A DNA stretch of 64,000 nucleotides from Streptomyces formicae (lineage in GTDB: Bacteria; Actinomycetota; Actinomycetes; Streptomycetales; Streptomycetaceae), in NCBI RefSeq assembly GCF_022647665.1, contig NZ_CP071872.1, forward strand, positions 124,001 to 188,000, written 5' to 3'. How positions within the stretch are numbered: position 1 is the stretch's first letter; every line of letters begins with the position of its first letter. Under the pieces are notes generated by a model. It made no database searches. It was not told the origin of the DNA and saw only the letters and a list, made by a program, of their open reading frames with translations. The position numbers and the translations under genes are program-made. Of the stretch, positions 26,943 to 40,756 are shown in pieces.

Positions 26943-28193
26943 GTGAACCCCGACCCGCACCCCGCCGACCACGTACTTTCCGTCGTCGGGATCGGCGCCG
27001 ACGGCTGGGACGGGCTCCCCGAGACCTCCCGCTCCGCCCTGCGCACCGCCGACGTGCTCATCGGCGGCGCACGCCAGCTCGGCCTGCTGCCCGCCGCCGA
27101 GTGCGGGGGTGAGCGCGTGCCGTGGCCGTCGCCGCTGCGGCCCGCCGTGCCGGGGCTGCTCGCCGCGCACGCCGGCCGGCGCGTGGCCGTGCTCGCCAGC
27201 GGCGACCCCATGTTCTACGGCATCGGCCGCGCGCTCACGGAGGAGGCCGGCGCGGACGGCGTGCGCGTCCTGCCGCACCCGTCGTCCGTGTCGTACGCCT
27301 GTGCCCGCCTCGGCTGGCCGCTGGAGGACACCGAGACGGTGACCCTGGTCGGCAGGGCGCCCGCCTCGCTCACCGGCGCGCTGCACGACGGGCGGCGGCT
27401 GCTGGTCCTGAGCGCGGGCGCGGCGACGCCGGGGGAGGTGGCCGGGCTGCTGACCGCGAAGGGCTTCGGGCCGACCCGGATGCGCGTGCTGGAACAGCTC
27501 GGTTCCGTGCGCGAGCGGGTACTGGACGGAACCGCCGGGAGCTGGGCCCACCCGCCCGGCGACCCCCTGAACGTCATCGCGCTCGAGTGCGTACGGGCGG
27601 CCGGCGCCCTGCGGCTGGGCGCCGTACCGGGGCTGCCCGACGAGGCGTACGAGCACGACGGCCAGCTCACCAAGCGCCATGTGCGCGCCGCGACGCTCGC
27701 CGCGCTCGCGCCCGCCCCGGGAGAGCTGCTGTGGGACATCGGCGGCGGATCGGGGTCGATCGCGATCGAGTGGATGCGTACGCACCGGTCGTGCCGGGCG
27801 GTCACGGTCGAGCGGGACCCGCTACGGGCGCAGCGCATCGCCCGCAACGCGGAGGCGCTCGGCGCCCCCGGCCTGCGGGTCGTGGCGGCCGCCGCGCCGG
27901 CGGGGCTCACCGGACTCCCCGCACCCGACGCGGTGTTCATCGGCGGCGGGCTCACCGCTCCCGGTCTGCTGGAGAGCTGCTGGGAGGCGCTGCCGGCGGG
28001 CGGGCGGCTCGTCGCCAACACCGTGACGCTGGAGTCCGAGGCGCTGCTCGCCGACCGGTACCGGCGCCACGGGGGCGAGCTCGTACGGCTCGCCGTCGCA
28101 CACGCCGTGCCGGTCGGCGGATTCACCGGCTGGCGCCAGGCGATGCCGGTCACCCAATGGTCCGTCACCAAAACGGAAGGACAGGAGCAATGA
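26943..28193 (+). CDS. cobL: Precorrin-6Y C5,15-methyltransferase (decarboxylating)
   Basis: A 416-residue bifunctional enzyme (CbiE-CbiT fusion). The N-terminal CbiE half starts VVGIGADGWDGL and has VAVLASGDPMFYGIG. The C-terminal CbiT half has the SAM site LLWDIGGGSGSIAIEWM and IFIGGG-type VFIGGGL. It methylates C5 and C15 and decarboxylates the ring C acetate of the corrin precursor. GTG 26943 begins 8 residues before the domain. Its stop overlaps cobM (ATGA). Confidence 0.94.
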   Translation: MNPDPHPADHVLSVVGIGADGWDGLPETSRSALRTADVLIGGARQLGLLPAAECGGERVPWPSPLRPAVPGLLAAHAGRRVAVLASGDPMFYGIGRALTEEAGADGVRVLPHPSSVSYACARLGWPLEDTETVTLVGRAPASLTGALHDGRRLLVLSAGAATPGEVAGLLTAKGFGPTRMRVLEQLGSVRERVLDGTAGSWAHPPGDPLNVIALECVRAAGALRLGAVPGLPDEAYEHDGQLTKRHVRAATLAALAPAPGELLWDIGGGSGSIAIEWMRTHRSCRAVTVERDPLRAQRIARNAEALGAPGLRVVAAAAPAGLTGLPAPDAVFIGGGLTAPGLLESCWEALPAGGRLVANTVTLESEALLADRYRRHGGELVRLAVAHAVPVGGFTGWRQAMPVTQWSVTKTEGQEQ

Positions 28194-28945
28194 CTGTCTA
28201 CTTCATCGGCGCGGGCCCCGGCGCCGCCGACCTGATCACCCTGCGGGGCGCGCGGACGCTCGCCTCGTGCCGTGTCTGCCTGTACGCCGGCTCGCTCGTC
28301 CCCGCCGAGCTGCTGGCCGAATGCCCGCCGGACGCACGGCTCGTCGACACCGCACACCTCGACCTGGACGCGATCACCGCGGAGTTCGTCCGCGCCCACG
28401 ACGAGGGACACGACGTGGCCCGGCTGCACTCGGGCGACCCCTCGGTCTTCAGCGCCGTCGCGGAACAGATGCGGCGCCTCGACGCGGCGGGGATCCCGTA
28501 CGAGGTCGTGCCCGGCGTGCCGGCGTTCGCCGCGGCGGCGGCCGCGCTGAAGCGCGAACTGACCGTCCCGGCCGTCGGCCAGACGGTCATCCTGACCCGC
28601 GTCGCCCAGCAGGCCACCCCCATGCCCGACGGCGAGGACCTCGCCACCCTCGGCCGCAGCGGCGCGCTGCTCGTCCTCCACCTGGCGGCGCGCTACGCCG
28701 ACCGCGTCGTCGCCGAACTGCTGCCGCACTACGGCCCCGACTGCCCCGCCGCGGTCGTCGCCATGGCCAGCCGCCCCGACGAAATCGTCCTGCGCGGGAC
28801 CCTCGGCGACATCGCAGACCTGACGAAGGCGGCGGGCATCACCAGGACGGCGGTGATCCTCGTGGGCCGCACCCTGGCCGCGTCCCAGTTCAGGGACAGC
28901 CACCTGTACGACCCGGCCCGCGACCGCGGCGTCTGCGGCGGCTGA
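28190..28945 (+). CDS. cobM: Precorrin-4 C11-methyltransferase
   Basis: A 251-residue SAM-dependent methyltransferase. The start MTVYFIGAGPGAADLITLRG is the glycine-rich loop of the corrin methylase fold, and LHSGDPSVFSAVAEQMRRL and YEVVPGVPAFAAAAAAL are CobM/CbiF hallmarks. It methylates C11 of precorrin-4. ACAGGAG precedes the ATG, which overlaps the cobL stop. Converges on cobK. Confidence 0.95.
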   Translation: MTVYFIGAGPGAADLITLRGARTLASCRVCLYAGSLVPAELLAECPPDARLVDTAHLDLDAITAEFVRAHDEGHDVARLHSGDPSVFSAVAEQMRRLDAAGIPYEVVPGVPAFAAAAAALKRELTVPAVGQTVILTRVAQQATPMPDGEDLATLGRSGALLVLHLAARYADRVVAELLPHYGPDCPAAVVAMASRPDEIVLRGTLGDIADLTKAAGITRTAVILVGRTLAASQFRDSHLYDPARDRGVCGG

Positions 28946-28968
28946 CCCGGGGCGGGGCGGCCGGGCAT

Positions 28969-29703
28969 TCACGCCCGCGCCGCCACCCAGGCCACCGCGT
29001 CCCCCACCGTCGCCGCCACCGGCACCCCCTCCGGAACCGGCGGGCGCCGGACGACCACCACCGGAATGCCGGCCTCGCGGGCCGCCGTGAGTTTCGGGGC
29101 GGTCGCCGCGCCACCGCTGTCCTTCGTCACGAGGACGTCGACGCGATGGCGGCGCAGCAGCTCGCGTTCGCCGTCGAGCGTGAAGGGGCCCCTGTCGAGC
29201 AGGGGCTCCATCCGGGACGGGTGCGGGGGCGCAGGGGCGTCCACGGAGCGGACCAGGAACCACAGCTCGTCGAGGTGGGCGAAGGCCGCAAGGCCCATGC
29301 GGCCCGTGGTGAGGAAGACCCGGGTGCCGAGGGCCGGCAGGGCACGCGCCGCGTCCGCCAGGGAATCGGTGAGGTGCCAGGTGTCGCCGTCGGCGGGGGC
29401 CCACCCGGGGCGGCGCAGGGCGAGCAGGGGAACATGGGCCAGAGCGGCGGCGCGTGCCGCGTTGAAACTGATCGTTCCGGCGAAGGGATGGGTGGCGTCG
29501 ATGAGCAGGTCCACGCCGTGGCCGCCCAGCCACGCCGCGAGGCCCTCCGCGCCGCCGAAGCCGCCGACGCGCACCTCACCGCGGGGGAGCCTCGGCGCGG
29601 CGACCCGGCCGGCCAGCGAGGTCGTCACCCGTGTCCCCCTCGCGCACAGCTGTTCGGCGAGGGCACGGGCCTCGGTCGTACCGCCGAGGACGAGGATCTG
29701 CAT
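28969..29703 (-). CDS. cobK: Precorrin-6A reductase
   Basis: A 244-residue enzyme: MQILVLGGTTEARALAEQL, IDATHPFA, and DVLVTKDSGGAAT are the CobK/CbiJ NADPH and substrate-site motifs. It reduces precorrin-6A. GAAGGA lies upstream of the ATG. The start is only 11 bases from the divergent cbiD start. Confidence 0.93.
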   Translation of the reverse strand: MQILVLGGTTEARALAEQLCARGTRVTTSLAGRVAAPRLPRGEVRVGGFGGAEGLAAWLGGHGVDLLIDATHPFAGTISFNAARAAALAHVPLLALRRPGWAPADGDTWHLTDSLADAARALPALGTRVFLTTGRMGLAAFAHLDELWFLVRSVDAPAPPHPSRMEPLLDRGPFTLDGERELLRRHRVDVLVTKDSGGAATAPKLTAAREAGIPVVVVRRPPVPEGVPVAATVGDAVAWVAARA

Positions 29704-29714
29704 GGGGTCCTTCG

Positions 29715-30845
29715 ATGGGTGAGGCCGGGGGCGGCGGTGGCGGTCGTGCCGCCCAACTGAAGCACACGGGTCTGCGCCCCGGGTGGACGACCGGTGCCTG
29801 CGCCACGGCCGCCACGACCGCCGCGTACACCGCGCTGCTGACCGGCGACTTCCCCGACCCGGTGACGATCGCGCTGCCGAAGGGGCAGAACCCGGCGTTC
29901 GCACTGGCCGCCGAGGAGTTGCGGGACGGCCGTGCGATGGCCGGTGTGGTCAAGGACGCGGGGGACGACCCGGACGTCACCCACGGCGCGCTGGTCCGGG
30001 CCACGGTACGGATCCTGCCGGCCGGTTCCGGTGTCGTCTTCCGGGCGGGCGCGGGCGTCGGCACGGTCACCCGGCCCGGGCTGCCGCTCGATGTGGGGGA
30101 GCCCGCCATCAACCCCGTACCGCGCCAGATGATGCGCGAGCACATCGCACGGGCCGCGGCCCGGCACGGCGGCTCCGGCGACGCCGAGATCACCGTCTCC
30201 GTCGACCACGGCGAGGAGATCGCCCGCTCCACCTGGAACCCGCGGCTCGGCATCCTCGGCGGACTGTCCATCCTCGGCACGACCGGGATCGTCGTCCCGT
30301 ACTCCTGCTCGGCATGGATCGACTCGATCCGCCGCGGCGTGGACGTGGCCCGGGCGGCGGGCCGTACGCACGTCGCCGGATGCACGGGCTCGACGTCCGA
30401 GAAGACGGTCGTCTCGCTGTACGGCCTGCCCGAGGACGCCCTGCTCGACATGGGCGACTTCGCGGGTGCGGTGCTCAAGTACGTACGCCGGCACCCGGTG
30501 GACCGGCTCACCGTCTGCGGCGGCTTCGCGAAGCTGTCGAAGCTCGCCGCCGGGCATCTGGACCTCCACTCCGCCCGCTCCCAGGTCGACAAGGGCTTCC
30601 TGGCGGAGCTGGCGCGGGCGGGCGGGGCGGACGAGGCGCTGGCGGTGGAGGTCGCTGCCGCCAACACCGGCCTCGCCGCACTCCAGTTGTGCGCCGCGCG
30701 CGGTGTGCCGCTGGGCGACCTCGTGGCGGCCGCCGCCCGCGACCAGGCACTGGGTGTGCTCCGGGGCGCACCGGTCACGGTGGACGTGGTGTGCGTCGAC
30801 CGGGCGGGGACGGTGGTGGGGCGCTCGTCACCCAAGGGGCCGTGA
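29715..30845 (+). CDS. cbiD: Cobalt-precorrin-5B C1-methyltransferase (CbiD)
   Basis: A 376-residue protein with the CbiD motifs LRPGWTTGACATAA, GDFPDPVTIALPKG, GEPAINPVPRQMM and GILGGLSILGTTGIVVPYS. CbiD methylates C1 in the anaerobic (cobalt-early) route. The ATG at 29715 is taken; it gives a Gly-rich N-terminus. A GTG at 29631 would overlap cobK. It occurs here beside aerobic-type partners, as in many actinobacteria. Confidence 0.92.
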   Translation: MGEAGGGGGGRAAQLKHTGLRPGWTTGACATAATTAAYTALLTGDFPDPVTIALPKGQNPAFALAAEELRDGRAMAGVVKDAGDDPDVTHGALVRATVRILPAGSGVVFRAGAGVGTVTRPGLPLDVGEPAINPVPRQMMREHIARAAARHGGSGDAEITVSVDHGEEIARSTWNPRLGILGGLSILGTTGIVVPYSCSAWIDSIRRGVDVARAAGRTHVAGCTGSTSEKTVVSLYGLPEDALLDMGDFAGAVLKYVRRHPVDRLTVCGGFAKLSKLAAGHLDLHSARSQVDKGFLAELARAGGADEALAVEVAAANTGLAALQLCAARGVPLGDLVAAAARDQALGVLRGAPVTVDVVCVDRAGTVVGRSSPKGP

Positions 30846-30870
30846 CTGCGGGCGATCGGGCTGGTCGGCG

Positions 30871-32388
30871 CTATGTGTCGGACATGCCCTCAGTGGGGTA
30901 CGTGCGCGGAGTCCAGGCCACCGTCGTGCCGTCGCCCCGTGACACCGTGCGCGTCTGCGACGAGCCGACCAGCAGCAGCGTCCTCATGTCGACCACCGCC
31001 GGGTCGAGTTCGGCCAGGCGCACGATCCGTACGCTCTCCTCCGCGCCGCCCACATCGCGGGCGACGACGACCGGGGTGTCCGGGGCGCGGTGCTCCAGCA
31101 GCAGTTCGCGGGCCTTGGCCACCTGCCAGGTGCGGCTGCGCGAGCCCGGGTTGTAGAGGGCGAGGACGAGGTCGGCGGCGGCCGCCGCCCGCAGCCGTTC
31201 GGCGATGACCTCCCACGGCTTGAGCCGGTCGGAGAGCGAGACCGTCGCGTAGTCGTGGCCGAGCGGGGCGCCCGCGCGGGCCGCCGCGGCGCTGGCTGCC
31301 GTGACACCGGGCAGGACGCGTACGGGCACGTCCGCGTACGGCTCCCGCGACGCGGCCTCCAGCACCGCCGTGGCCATCGCGAAGACCCCCGGGTCGCCGC
31401 CCGACACGACGGCCACGCGCCGCCCGCGCCGGGCCAGGTCCAGCGCGAACTCCGCGCGCTCCGCCTCCACCTTGTTGTCGGAGCCGTGGCGGCGCTGGCC
31501 CGGCCGCACCGGCACCCGGTCCAGATAGGTCGTGTAGCCGACCAGGTCGTCGGCGGCCGCCAGCGCACCCCGGGACTCGGGCGTGAGCCACAGCGGTCCG
31601 GCCGGGCCGGTGCCCACGACGACGACCTCGCCCTGCGCCCGCGCCTCGGGCCGGACCTCGTCGACCCGGCTCGGCAGCACCGCCACCGAGAAGTACGGCA
31701 CCGACTCCGGATCCACCACGGCCAGCCGCTCCGTGCGCTCGCCGTCCATCGTGGCGCGCTCGACGTACCGCGCGTCGTCCAGCCGCCCCGCCCGCTCCAG
31801 CGCGCGCCGCACCGAGGGGAACGTCCGCCCCAGCTTCATCACCACCGCCGAGTCGGTGGCGGCGAGCCGGGCCGCCAGCTCCTCCTCCGGGAGCGTGCCG
31901 GGGATGATCGTCAGGACCTCCTCGGCCTCGCACAGCGGCTCGCCGAGCCGGGCCGCGGCCGCGCTCACCGAGGTGATCCCGGGGACGACCTCGGTCGGGT
32001 AGCGGTGGGCCAGCCGCTTGTGCATGTGCTGGTACGAGCCGTAGAAGAGCGGATCGCCCTCCGCCAGCACGGCGACCGTCCGGCCCGCGTCGAGATGTGC
32101 CGCGAGCCGCTCCGCCGCCTCCTCGTAGAAGTCGTTGAGCGCGCCCCGGTAGCCGCCGGGGTGGTCGGTGGTCTCCACCGTGATCGGGTACATCAGCCGC
32201 TCCTCGATGTGGTCGGGGCGCAGGTGCTTCGCCACGATGGAGCGCGCGATGGAACGGCCGTGGCGGGCGCTGTGGTACGCCACGACATCCGCCTCGGCGA
32301 TGACCTCGACGGCCCGCAGGGTCATCAGGGACGGATCGCCGGGCCCGAGCCCGACGCCGTAGAGCCGGCCGGTCCGCTGGGTGCTCAT
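30871..32388 (-). CDS. cobIJ: Fused precorrin-2 C20- and precorrin-3B C17-methyltransferase
   Basis: A 505-residue fusion. The N-terminal half (about 1-245) begins [22 protein letters not shown] with [20 protein letters not shown] (CobI/CbiL). The C-terminal half (about 250-495) begins [17 protein letters not shown] with [15 protein letters not shown] and YNPGSRSR (CobJ/CbiH). Together they methylate C20 and contract the ring at C17. Its ATG overlaps the cobH stop. Ends 25 bases from convergent cbiD. Confidence 0.95.
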   Translation of the reverse strand: MSTQRTGRLYGVGLGPGDPSLMTLRAVEVIAEADVVAYHSARHGRSIARSIVAKHLRPDHIEERLMYPITVETTDHPGGYRGALNDFYEEAAERLAAHLDAGRTVAVLAEGDPLFYGSYQHMHKRLAHRYPTEVVPGITSVSAAAARLGEPLCEAEEVLTIIPGTLPEEELAARLAATDSAVVMKLGRTFPSVRRALERAGRLDDARYVERATMDGERTERLAVVDPESVPYFSVAVLPSRVDEVRPEARAQGEVVVVGTGPAGPLWLTPESRGALAAADDLVGYTTYLDRVPVRPGQRRHGSDNKVEAERAEFALDLARRGRRVAVVSGGDPGVFAMATAVLEAASREPYADVPVRVLPGVTAASAAAARAGAPLGHDYATVSLSDRLKPWEVIAERLRAAAAADLVLALYNPGSRSRTWQVAKARELLLEHRAPDTPVVVARDVGGAEESVRIVRLAELDPAVVDMRTLLLVGSSQTRTVSRGDGTTVAWTPRTYPTEGMSDT

Positions 32389-33026
32389 TCCGCCTCACTC
32401 GCGATCGCGTTGACCGCGGCGGCCGCCATGGCGCTGCCGCCGCGCCGGCCCCGCACCACCAGGTGCTCGACGCCGCTGCCGTGCCCGGCGAGCGCGTCCT
32501 TCGACTCGGCGGCGCCGATGAAGCCGACCGGGACGCCGATGACGGCGGCCGGGCGCGGCGCGCCCTCCCCGATCATCTCCAGCAGGCGGAAGAGGGCGGT
32601 GGGTGCGTTGCCGACGGCGACGACGGCGCCGTCGAGGCGGTCGCGCCACAGCTCCAGTGCGGCGGCGCTGCGGGTCGTGCCGAGCTCGGCGGCGAGCGCG
32701 GGCACGGACGGGTCGGAGAGCGTGCAGATCACGTCGTTGCCGGCGGGCAGCCGCTTGCGGGTGACGCCGCTGGCGACCATCTGCGCGTCGCACAGGACCG
32801 GCGCCCCGGCGCGCAGGGCGGCGCGGGCGCGGGCTACCACACCGGGCGAGTACGCGAGATCGCGCACCAGGTCGACCATGCCGCAGGCGTGGATCATCCG
32901 CACCGCGACCTGGCTCACGTCGGCGGGGAGCGCGGCGAGGTCGGCCTCGGCGCGGATGGTGGCAAAGGACTGGCGGTAGATCTTCGCCCCGTCCTTCTCG
33001 TAGTCGAACACGGTGCTCTCGCTCAT
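32385..33026 (-). CDS. cobH: Precorrin-8X methylmutase
   Basis: A 213-residue enzyme with [35 protein letters not shown] and [18 protein letters not shown], which define CobH/CbiC. The His in the IHACGM segment is the catalytic acid for the C11-to-C12 methyl shift that makes hydrogenobyrinate. Overlaps both neighbours by ATGA, so it is the middle gene of cobG-cobH-cobIJ. Confidence 0.95.
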   Translation of the reverse strand: MSESTVFDYEKDGAKIYRQSFATIRAEADLAALPADVSQVAVRMIHACGMVDLVRDLAYSPGVVARARAALRAGAPVLCDAQMVASGVTRKRLPAGNDVICTLSDPSVPALAAELGTTRSAAALELWRDRLDGAVVAVGNAPTALFRLLEMIGEGAPRPAAVIGVPVGFIGAAESKDALAGHGSGVEHLVVRGRRGGSAMAAAAVNAIASEAE

Positions 33027-34291
33027 TTCGTCGTCAGTGTGGTGCTGGTGGTGCGGGCCGCCGCGACGGTGGCGGCGAGTGAGGAGCGGGTGCAGGGCGC
33101 ACCGTCGACCTCGTAGCGGCCGTCGGCCGTCGCGACGACGTCGGTCCAGTCGCCGTGCGGGTGCCCGCAGCGCCGTTCGCAGCCGGAGAAGTGGACCGGG
33201 AGTCCGCCTCGGCCGGGTGTCGCGTCCGCCCGTACGTCGGCGAGGGCCTTGCCGCAGCCGGGGCGGCCGGTGCAGGCGGTGGCGCCGTACCAGGGGGAGT
33301 CGGGGCGGGTGATGAACCCGGCGGCGTCGAGTGCGGCGAGGCGTGCCTCCGCCGCCGGCCGGTCGGCGAAACCGGGCACGACGACCCCGCGCCACGGGGT
33401 GAGCCGCACCTCGCCGCCGGGCACGGGCAGCAGCGCGCGCACCTGTGCGACGCCGAGCCGCCCGAGCGGCGCGCCGACGACCAGGGCCCATACGCCGGGC
33501 CCTTCCACGACCCCGGGAACGGGTCCTGCCCCGTTCCCGGGGGCGCCGCCCCCGGACCCCCGCGCCTCGAACTCCCCCAGGCGAAACGGCTCGCCGCAGG
33601 CGACGGCCACTTCCGCGCCGCCTCCCGGCAGCTCCCGCACCCGCCACGCCCTCGTCCCCGCCGCCTCCGCCGCCGCCAGGAACGCCTGCGCCGCCGCGAG
33701 CGCGGCCCGCGGCGCGTCCCGGCCAGGGACGCGGAAGGCCGCACGCCCGACGCGTACGAGCACCGCGCCCCCCGGCTCTGCGAGCAAGGTCACATCCGCG
33801 CCGAGCCCCGCCACATCGCCCCGCCCGTCGTCCAGCGCGAACAGGAAGCGGCCCGAGAGGCCCGCCGCCCAGGCGGTCGCGCACAGCAGCGCGTCCAGCT
33901 CGCGCGCCCACAACTGCACGTCGACGCAACCGAGTCCGTCGAGTCCGGCGAGCGGGGACGCCACGACGTTGCGCACCCGCTCGTGGGTGTCGGACGGCAG
34001 CAGCCCGGCTCCCCGCAGCAGTTCCGCGAGCTCCGCCCCGCAGCTCTCGCCGAGGCCGCGCAGTTCCGCGTTGCCCCGGGAGGTGATGCTCACCGCACCG
34101 TCGCCCAGCCGCTCCGCCGCGTCGGCCAGCGCGGAGACCTGATGTGGCGTCAACAATCCTGCGGGCAGCCGGAGTCGGGCCAGTCGCCCGTCGTCCGCCG
34201 CGTGCAGCCGCAGCGCGCCCGGGCAGGCGTCGCCCCGGTCCCTTATGCGAGTTTCGCCCGGGTCCGCCGGGGTTGAGGGTATGGGCGGCAT
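33023..34291 (-). CDS. cobG: CobG-like precorrin-3B synthase (nitrite/sulfite-reductase family)
   Basis: About 422 residues from ATG 34291 (MPPIPSTP); the alternative ATG at 34303 adds four residues. Ferredoxin-type half-domain [25 protein letters not shown] and a Cys set [12 protein letters not shown]...[10 protein letters not shown] (C-x5-C, C-x3-C) form the 4Fe-4S/siroheme site of the family. CobG uses this cluster and oxygen to make precorrin-3B. A related reductase role cannot be excluded. A -10 element gives a likely leaderless start. Confidence 0.85.
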   Translation of the reverse strand: MPPIPSTPADPGETRIRDRGDACPGALRLHAADDGRLARLRLPAGLLTPHQVSALADAAERLGDGAVSITSRGNAELRGLGESCGAELAELLRGAGLLPSDTHERVRNVVASPLAGLDGLGCVDVQLWARELDALLCATAWAAGLSGRFLFALDDGRGDVAGLGADVTLLAEPGGAVLVRVGRAAFRVPGRDAPRAALAAAQAFLAAAEAAGTRAWRVRELPGGGAEVAVACGEPFRLGEFEARGSGGGAPGNGAGPVPGVVEGPGVWALVVGAPLGRLGVAQVRALLPVPGGEVRLTPWRGVVVPGFADRPAAEARLAALDAAGFITRPDSPWYGATACTGRPGCGKALADVRADATPGRGGLPVHFSGCERRCGHPHGDWTDVVATADGRYEVDGAPCTRSSLAATVAAARTTSTTLTTK

Positions 34292-34298
34292 GGCGGCG

Positions 34299-34304
34299 AG
34301 CATA
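34299..34304 (-). promoter_or_regulatory. -10 element of a leaderless cobG transcript
   Basis: TATGCT on the minus strand, 7 bases before the ATG at 34291; no Shine-Dalgarno sequence lies there. Confidence 0.45.
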
Positions 34305-34329
34305 CTGCCGGCCGGGTGAGCCTTTACTA

Positions 34330-34455
34330 TGCAGACGGCACAGGGTCCCCAGGACCCTAGGGAGGAAGCCCGGTGCGAATCCGGCGCGGTCCCGCCACTG
34401 TGAGCCAGGTCCTCGACGGCCTGGTGAGTCAGGAACTCCCGCCGACCACGACCAC
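34330..34455 (+). promoter_or_regulatory. Cobalamin riboswitch upstream of cobN
   Basis: Carries the conserved core GGAAGCCCGGTGCGAATCC, the CGCGGTCCCGCCACTG B12 box with GCCACTG at 34394-34400, and the closing GAGTCAGGA near 34426. Located about 40 bases before the cobN start; boundaries are approximate. Expected to repress cobN when cobalamin is abundant. Confidence 0.92.
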
Positions 34456-34493
34456 CCGGGGCGCGGAAACCCCGAGGAAGGCCTGCGCACGCG

Positions 34494-38141
<3,648 letters not shown>

Positions 38142-38147
38142 CGAGGA

Positions 38148-38179
38148 GCGGGGGGGGCGGCTTCGTGCAGCCCCCCCGC
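38148..38179 (+). terminator. G/C hairpin between cobN and the MFS gene
   Basis: GCGGGGGGG pairs with CCCCCCCGC across an 11-base loop containing TTCG; serves converging genes. Confidence 0.65.
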
Positions 38180-38217
38180 CCGGTGAACCTGCTTCGAGAC
38201 CCCTGCTCGGCACCGTG

Positions 38218-39609
38218 TCAGGCGCGGGCGGACTCCAGCTCCGCGAGGTCCAGCCGCTCGATGTCCTTGACGATGACGACGTAGCTCACGACCGCCATCG
38301 CGGCACACACGCTCACGAACGCCAGCGCCAGGTCGAACGAGCCCGTCGCGTCGATGATGTAGCCGATCACCAGCGGCGTCACGATCCCCGCCACCGCGCC
38401 GAAGGTGTTGAAGACGCCGCCCGCGAGCCCGGCGATCTCCTTCGGCGAGACGTCCGCCATCACGGCCCAGCCCAGCGCGCCGAGCCCCTTGCCGAAGAAG
38501 GACAGCGACATGATCAGCACGACGAGCCAGTCGGCCGTCACGTAGTTGCAGACGATGATGCTGGTGGACAGCAGCAGACCGGTGACGATCGGGATCTTGC
38601 GCGCCACCGTGAGGCTGACGCCGCGCCGCGCGAGCAGGTCGGACAGGAACCCGCCGAGCACCCCGCCCGCGAAGCCGCACAGCGCCGGCAGGGAGGCGAC
38701 GAAGCCCGCCTCCAGGATGGTCATCCCGCGCTCCTGGACCAGGTAGACGGGGAACCAGGTCAGGAAGAACCAGGTGATCGTGTTGATGAAGTACTGACCC
38801 ACGAACACACCGAGCATGGTGCGGTTCCTCAGCAGCGCCTTGATGTGGCGCAGGTTCTCCCTGCCCGCGGTGGCGGCCTCCTGCTTGCGGGCCTCGGCGG
38901 CGTCCGCGGGCGCGTCCATGTCGATCAGGGCGCCGCCGGCGCCGATGTGGTCGAGCTCGCCCTTCGTCATCCGCGGGTGGCTGCGCGGGGGGTGGATGAC
39001 CCGGGTCCAGATCAGCGCGAGGGCGACGCCGACTCCGCCGACGACGGTGAAGACGTGCTCCCAGCCCATGGTGACCACGAGCCAGCCCATCAGCGGGGCG
39101 AAGGCCACGGTCGCGAAGTACTGGGCGGAGTTGAACAGGGCGGCGGCGAATCCGCGTTCCTTGGTGGGGAACCAGGCGGCGACGATGCGCGAGTTGCCGG
39201 GGAAGGACGGCGCCTCGGCGAGGCCGACGAGGAAGCGCAGGACGAACAGCAGCGCCACGGCCGCACCGGCGAAGAAGCCGATGGCGCCCTGGAGCATGGT
39301 GAAGACCGACCAGAGGAAGATCGCCGCGCCGTAGACCTTCTTCGACCCGTAGCGGTCGAGCAGCCAGCCGCCGGGTATCTGGGCGATGAGATACGACCAG
39401 GAGAAGGCGGAGAAGAGGACGCCCAGCTCGCCGGAGCTGATGCCGAGGTCCTTCTGCATCGAGTCACCGGCGATCGAGAGCGTGGCCCGGTCGGCGTAGT
39501 TGATCGTGGTGACGAGGAACAGCATCGCCAGGATCCAGTACCTGAGGCGGCCTGCTGTGATGGCGCGGACGGCGGTAACCGGCTTGTCCTGCCGGTCGAG
39601 AGCTGTCAT
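38218..39609 (-). CDS. MFS transporter, hexarate-type (ACS family)
   Basis: A 463-residue permease with 12 hydrophobic segments. [12 protein letters not shown] in helix 1, [25 protein letters not shown] (the A-motif) and [23 protein letters not shown] match anion:cation symporters such as GudP/GarP (glucarate, galactarate) and D-galactonate transporters. The gene order with a LysR regulator, a hexarate dehydratase and KdgD supports import of glucarate or galactarate. A 144-base leader with an AT-rich dyad precedes it. Confidence 0.85.
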   Translation of the reverse strand: MTALDRQDKPVTAVRAITAGRLRYWILAMLFLVTTINYADRATLSIAGDSMQKDLGISSGELGVLFSAFSWSYLIAQIPGGWLLDRYGSKKVYGAAIFLWSVFTMLQGAIGFFAGAAVALLFVLRFLVGLAEAPSFPGNSRIVAAWFPTKERGFAAALFNSAQYFATVAFAPLMGWLVVTMGWEHVFTVVGGVGVALALIWTRVIHPPRSHPRMTKGELDHIGAGGALIDMDAPADAAEARKQEAATAGRENLRHIKALLRNRTMLGVFVGQYFINTITWFFLTWFPVYLVQERGMTILEAGFVASLPALCGFAGGVLGGFLSDLLARRGVSLTVARKIPIVTGLLLSTSIIVCNYVTADWLVVLIMSLSFFGKGLGALGWAVMADVSPKEIAGLAGGVFNTFGAVAGIVTPLVIGYIIDATGSFDLALAFVSVCAAMAVVSYVVIVKDIERLDLAELESARA

Positions 39610-39715
39610 GAGGGTCGATCTCCTAGACCTGCGGTGGGCGGCTCACGCCGCCGTGTGGTCCAAGCCACAGCACCAGCGGCTGGGTGTCGACCGTAGGTTC
39701 GCTTCTCATTGCCGT

Positions 39716-39733
39716 CTACATTGATTTTTGTAG
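39716..39733. promoter_or_regulatory. LysR-type operator candidate before the MFS gene
   Basis: CTACATTGATTTTTGTAG, a 5-bp-arm dyad in an unusually A/T-rich stretch upstream of the transporter gene; the T-N11-A shape fits LysR regulators. Confidence 0.45.
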
Positions 39734-39753
39734 GCTGCAATACCTTCTCGGCA

Positions 39754-40629
39754 TCACAGGTGCCGCAGCAGTGCGTGCAGGGCGGGGTTGTCGTTGTTCT
39801 TCCGCCATGCCAGGTTCAGTTCGACTGGCTGGGGAGCGGGCAGCGCCACGGGCCTGAAGGTGATGCCCGCGAAGCGCATCTGCGCGGCCGTCTCGGGGAC
39901 CAGTGCGATGCCCCAGCCCGCGTTGACCATCGCCAGGATGCTGTGGACCTGGCTGAGGTACTGGATGAAGGCGGGCGACACCTGTGCGGCGCGGAAGACG
40001 CTGATCAGCAGCTCGTGGAAGTAGCGCGCCTCCACGGGCGAGTACATCAGGAACTCCTGCCCGTCGAAGTCCTCGACCCGCAGCTCCTCCTCCCGGGTGG
40101 CGAGGGGGTGGCCGGTCGGCAGGGCCGCGAGCAGACCCTCCCGTATCGCCGGACGGGTCTCCAGGTCGGGCCCGGTGGCCGCGGGGCGCACCATGCCCAG
40201 ATCCAGGGCGCCTTCGGTGAGGGCCTCCAGCTGGTCGCGGGTGACCATCTCGCGCAGCACGATCTCGGTGCGCGGCATGGTCTCGCGGGCGATGCCGAGC
40301 AGCTTGCCGAGGGTGGAGTAGGCGCTCGCCGCCGTGAAGCCGATGGCGATCGCGCCGGCCTCACCGACGGAGACCTGCCGCACGGCGAGGGTGGCGTGCT
40401 CGGCCTGGCGCAGGATGCGGCGCGCCTCGTTGAGGAAGGCCCGCCCCGCGGGAGTCAGCCGCACGGACCGGTTCGTGCGGTCCAGCAACTGCACGCGCAG
40501 CTCGTTCTCCAGCAGCTGGATCTGCCTGCTCAGCGGCGGCTGCGTCATCTGGAGCCGCTCGGCGGCCCGGGTGAAATGCAGCTCCTCGGCGACGGCCACA
40601 AAGCTGATCAGTTGCGTCAGCGTGAACAA
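39754..40629 (-). CDS. LysR-family regulator of hexarate genes
   Basis: A 291-residue protein with the LysR helix-turn-helix ([38 protein letters not shown], residues about 5-45) and the periplasmic-binding-fold effector domain. It lies between the MFS gene and the divergent dehydratase gene, so it probably activates both in response to a hexarate or its breakdown product. Start at ATG 40629 is directly before the conserved FTLTQL. Confidence 0.92.
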   Translation of the reverse strand: MFTLTQLISFVAVAEELHFTRAAERLQMTQPPLSRQIQLLENELRVQLLDRTNRSVRLTPAGRAFLNEARRILRQAEHATLAVRQVSVGEAGAIAIGFTAASAYSTLGKLLGIARETMPRTEIVLREMVTRDQLEALTEGALDLGMVRPAATGPDLETRPAIREGLLAALPTGHPLATREEELRVEDFDGQEFLMYSPVEARYFHELLISVFRAAQVSPAFIQYLSQVHSILAMVNAGWGIALVPETAAQMRFAGITFRPVALPAPQPVELNLAWRKNNDNPALHALLRHL

Positions 40630-40756
40630 CCATGCCCTCCCGGTATCAGTGGATGCAAAAGTTATGTTGGACGTGGATCAATCGTCGACCTTAGCGTCAG
40701 AGGGCGAACGACAGGCCCCAAGCCCGGAACGCCCGCCTCACACCCAGGGACACGAT

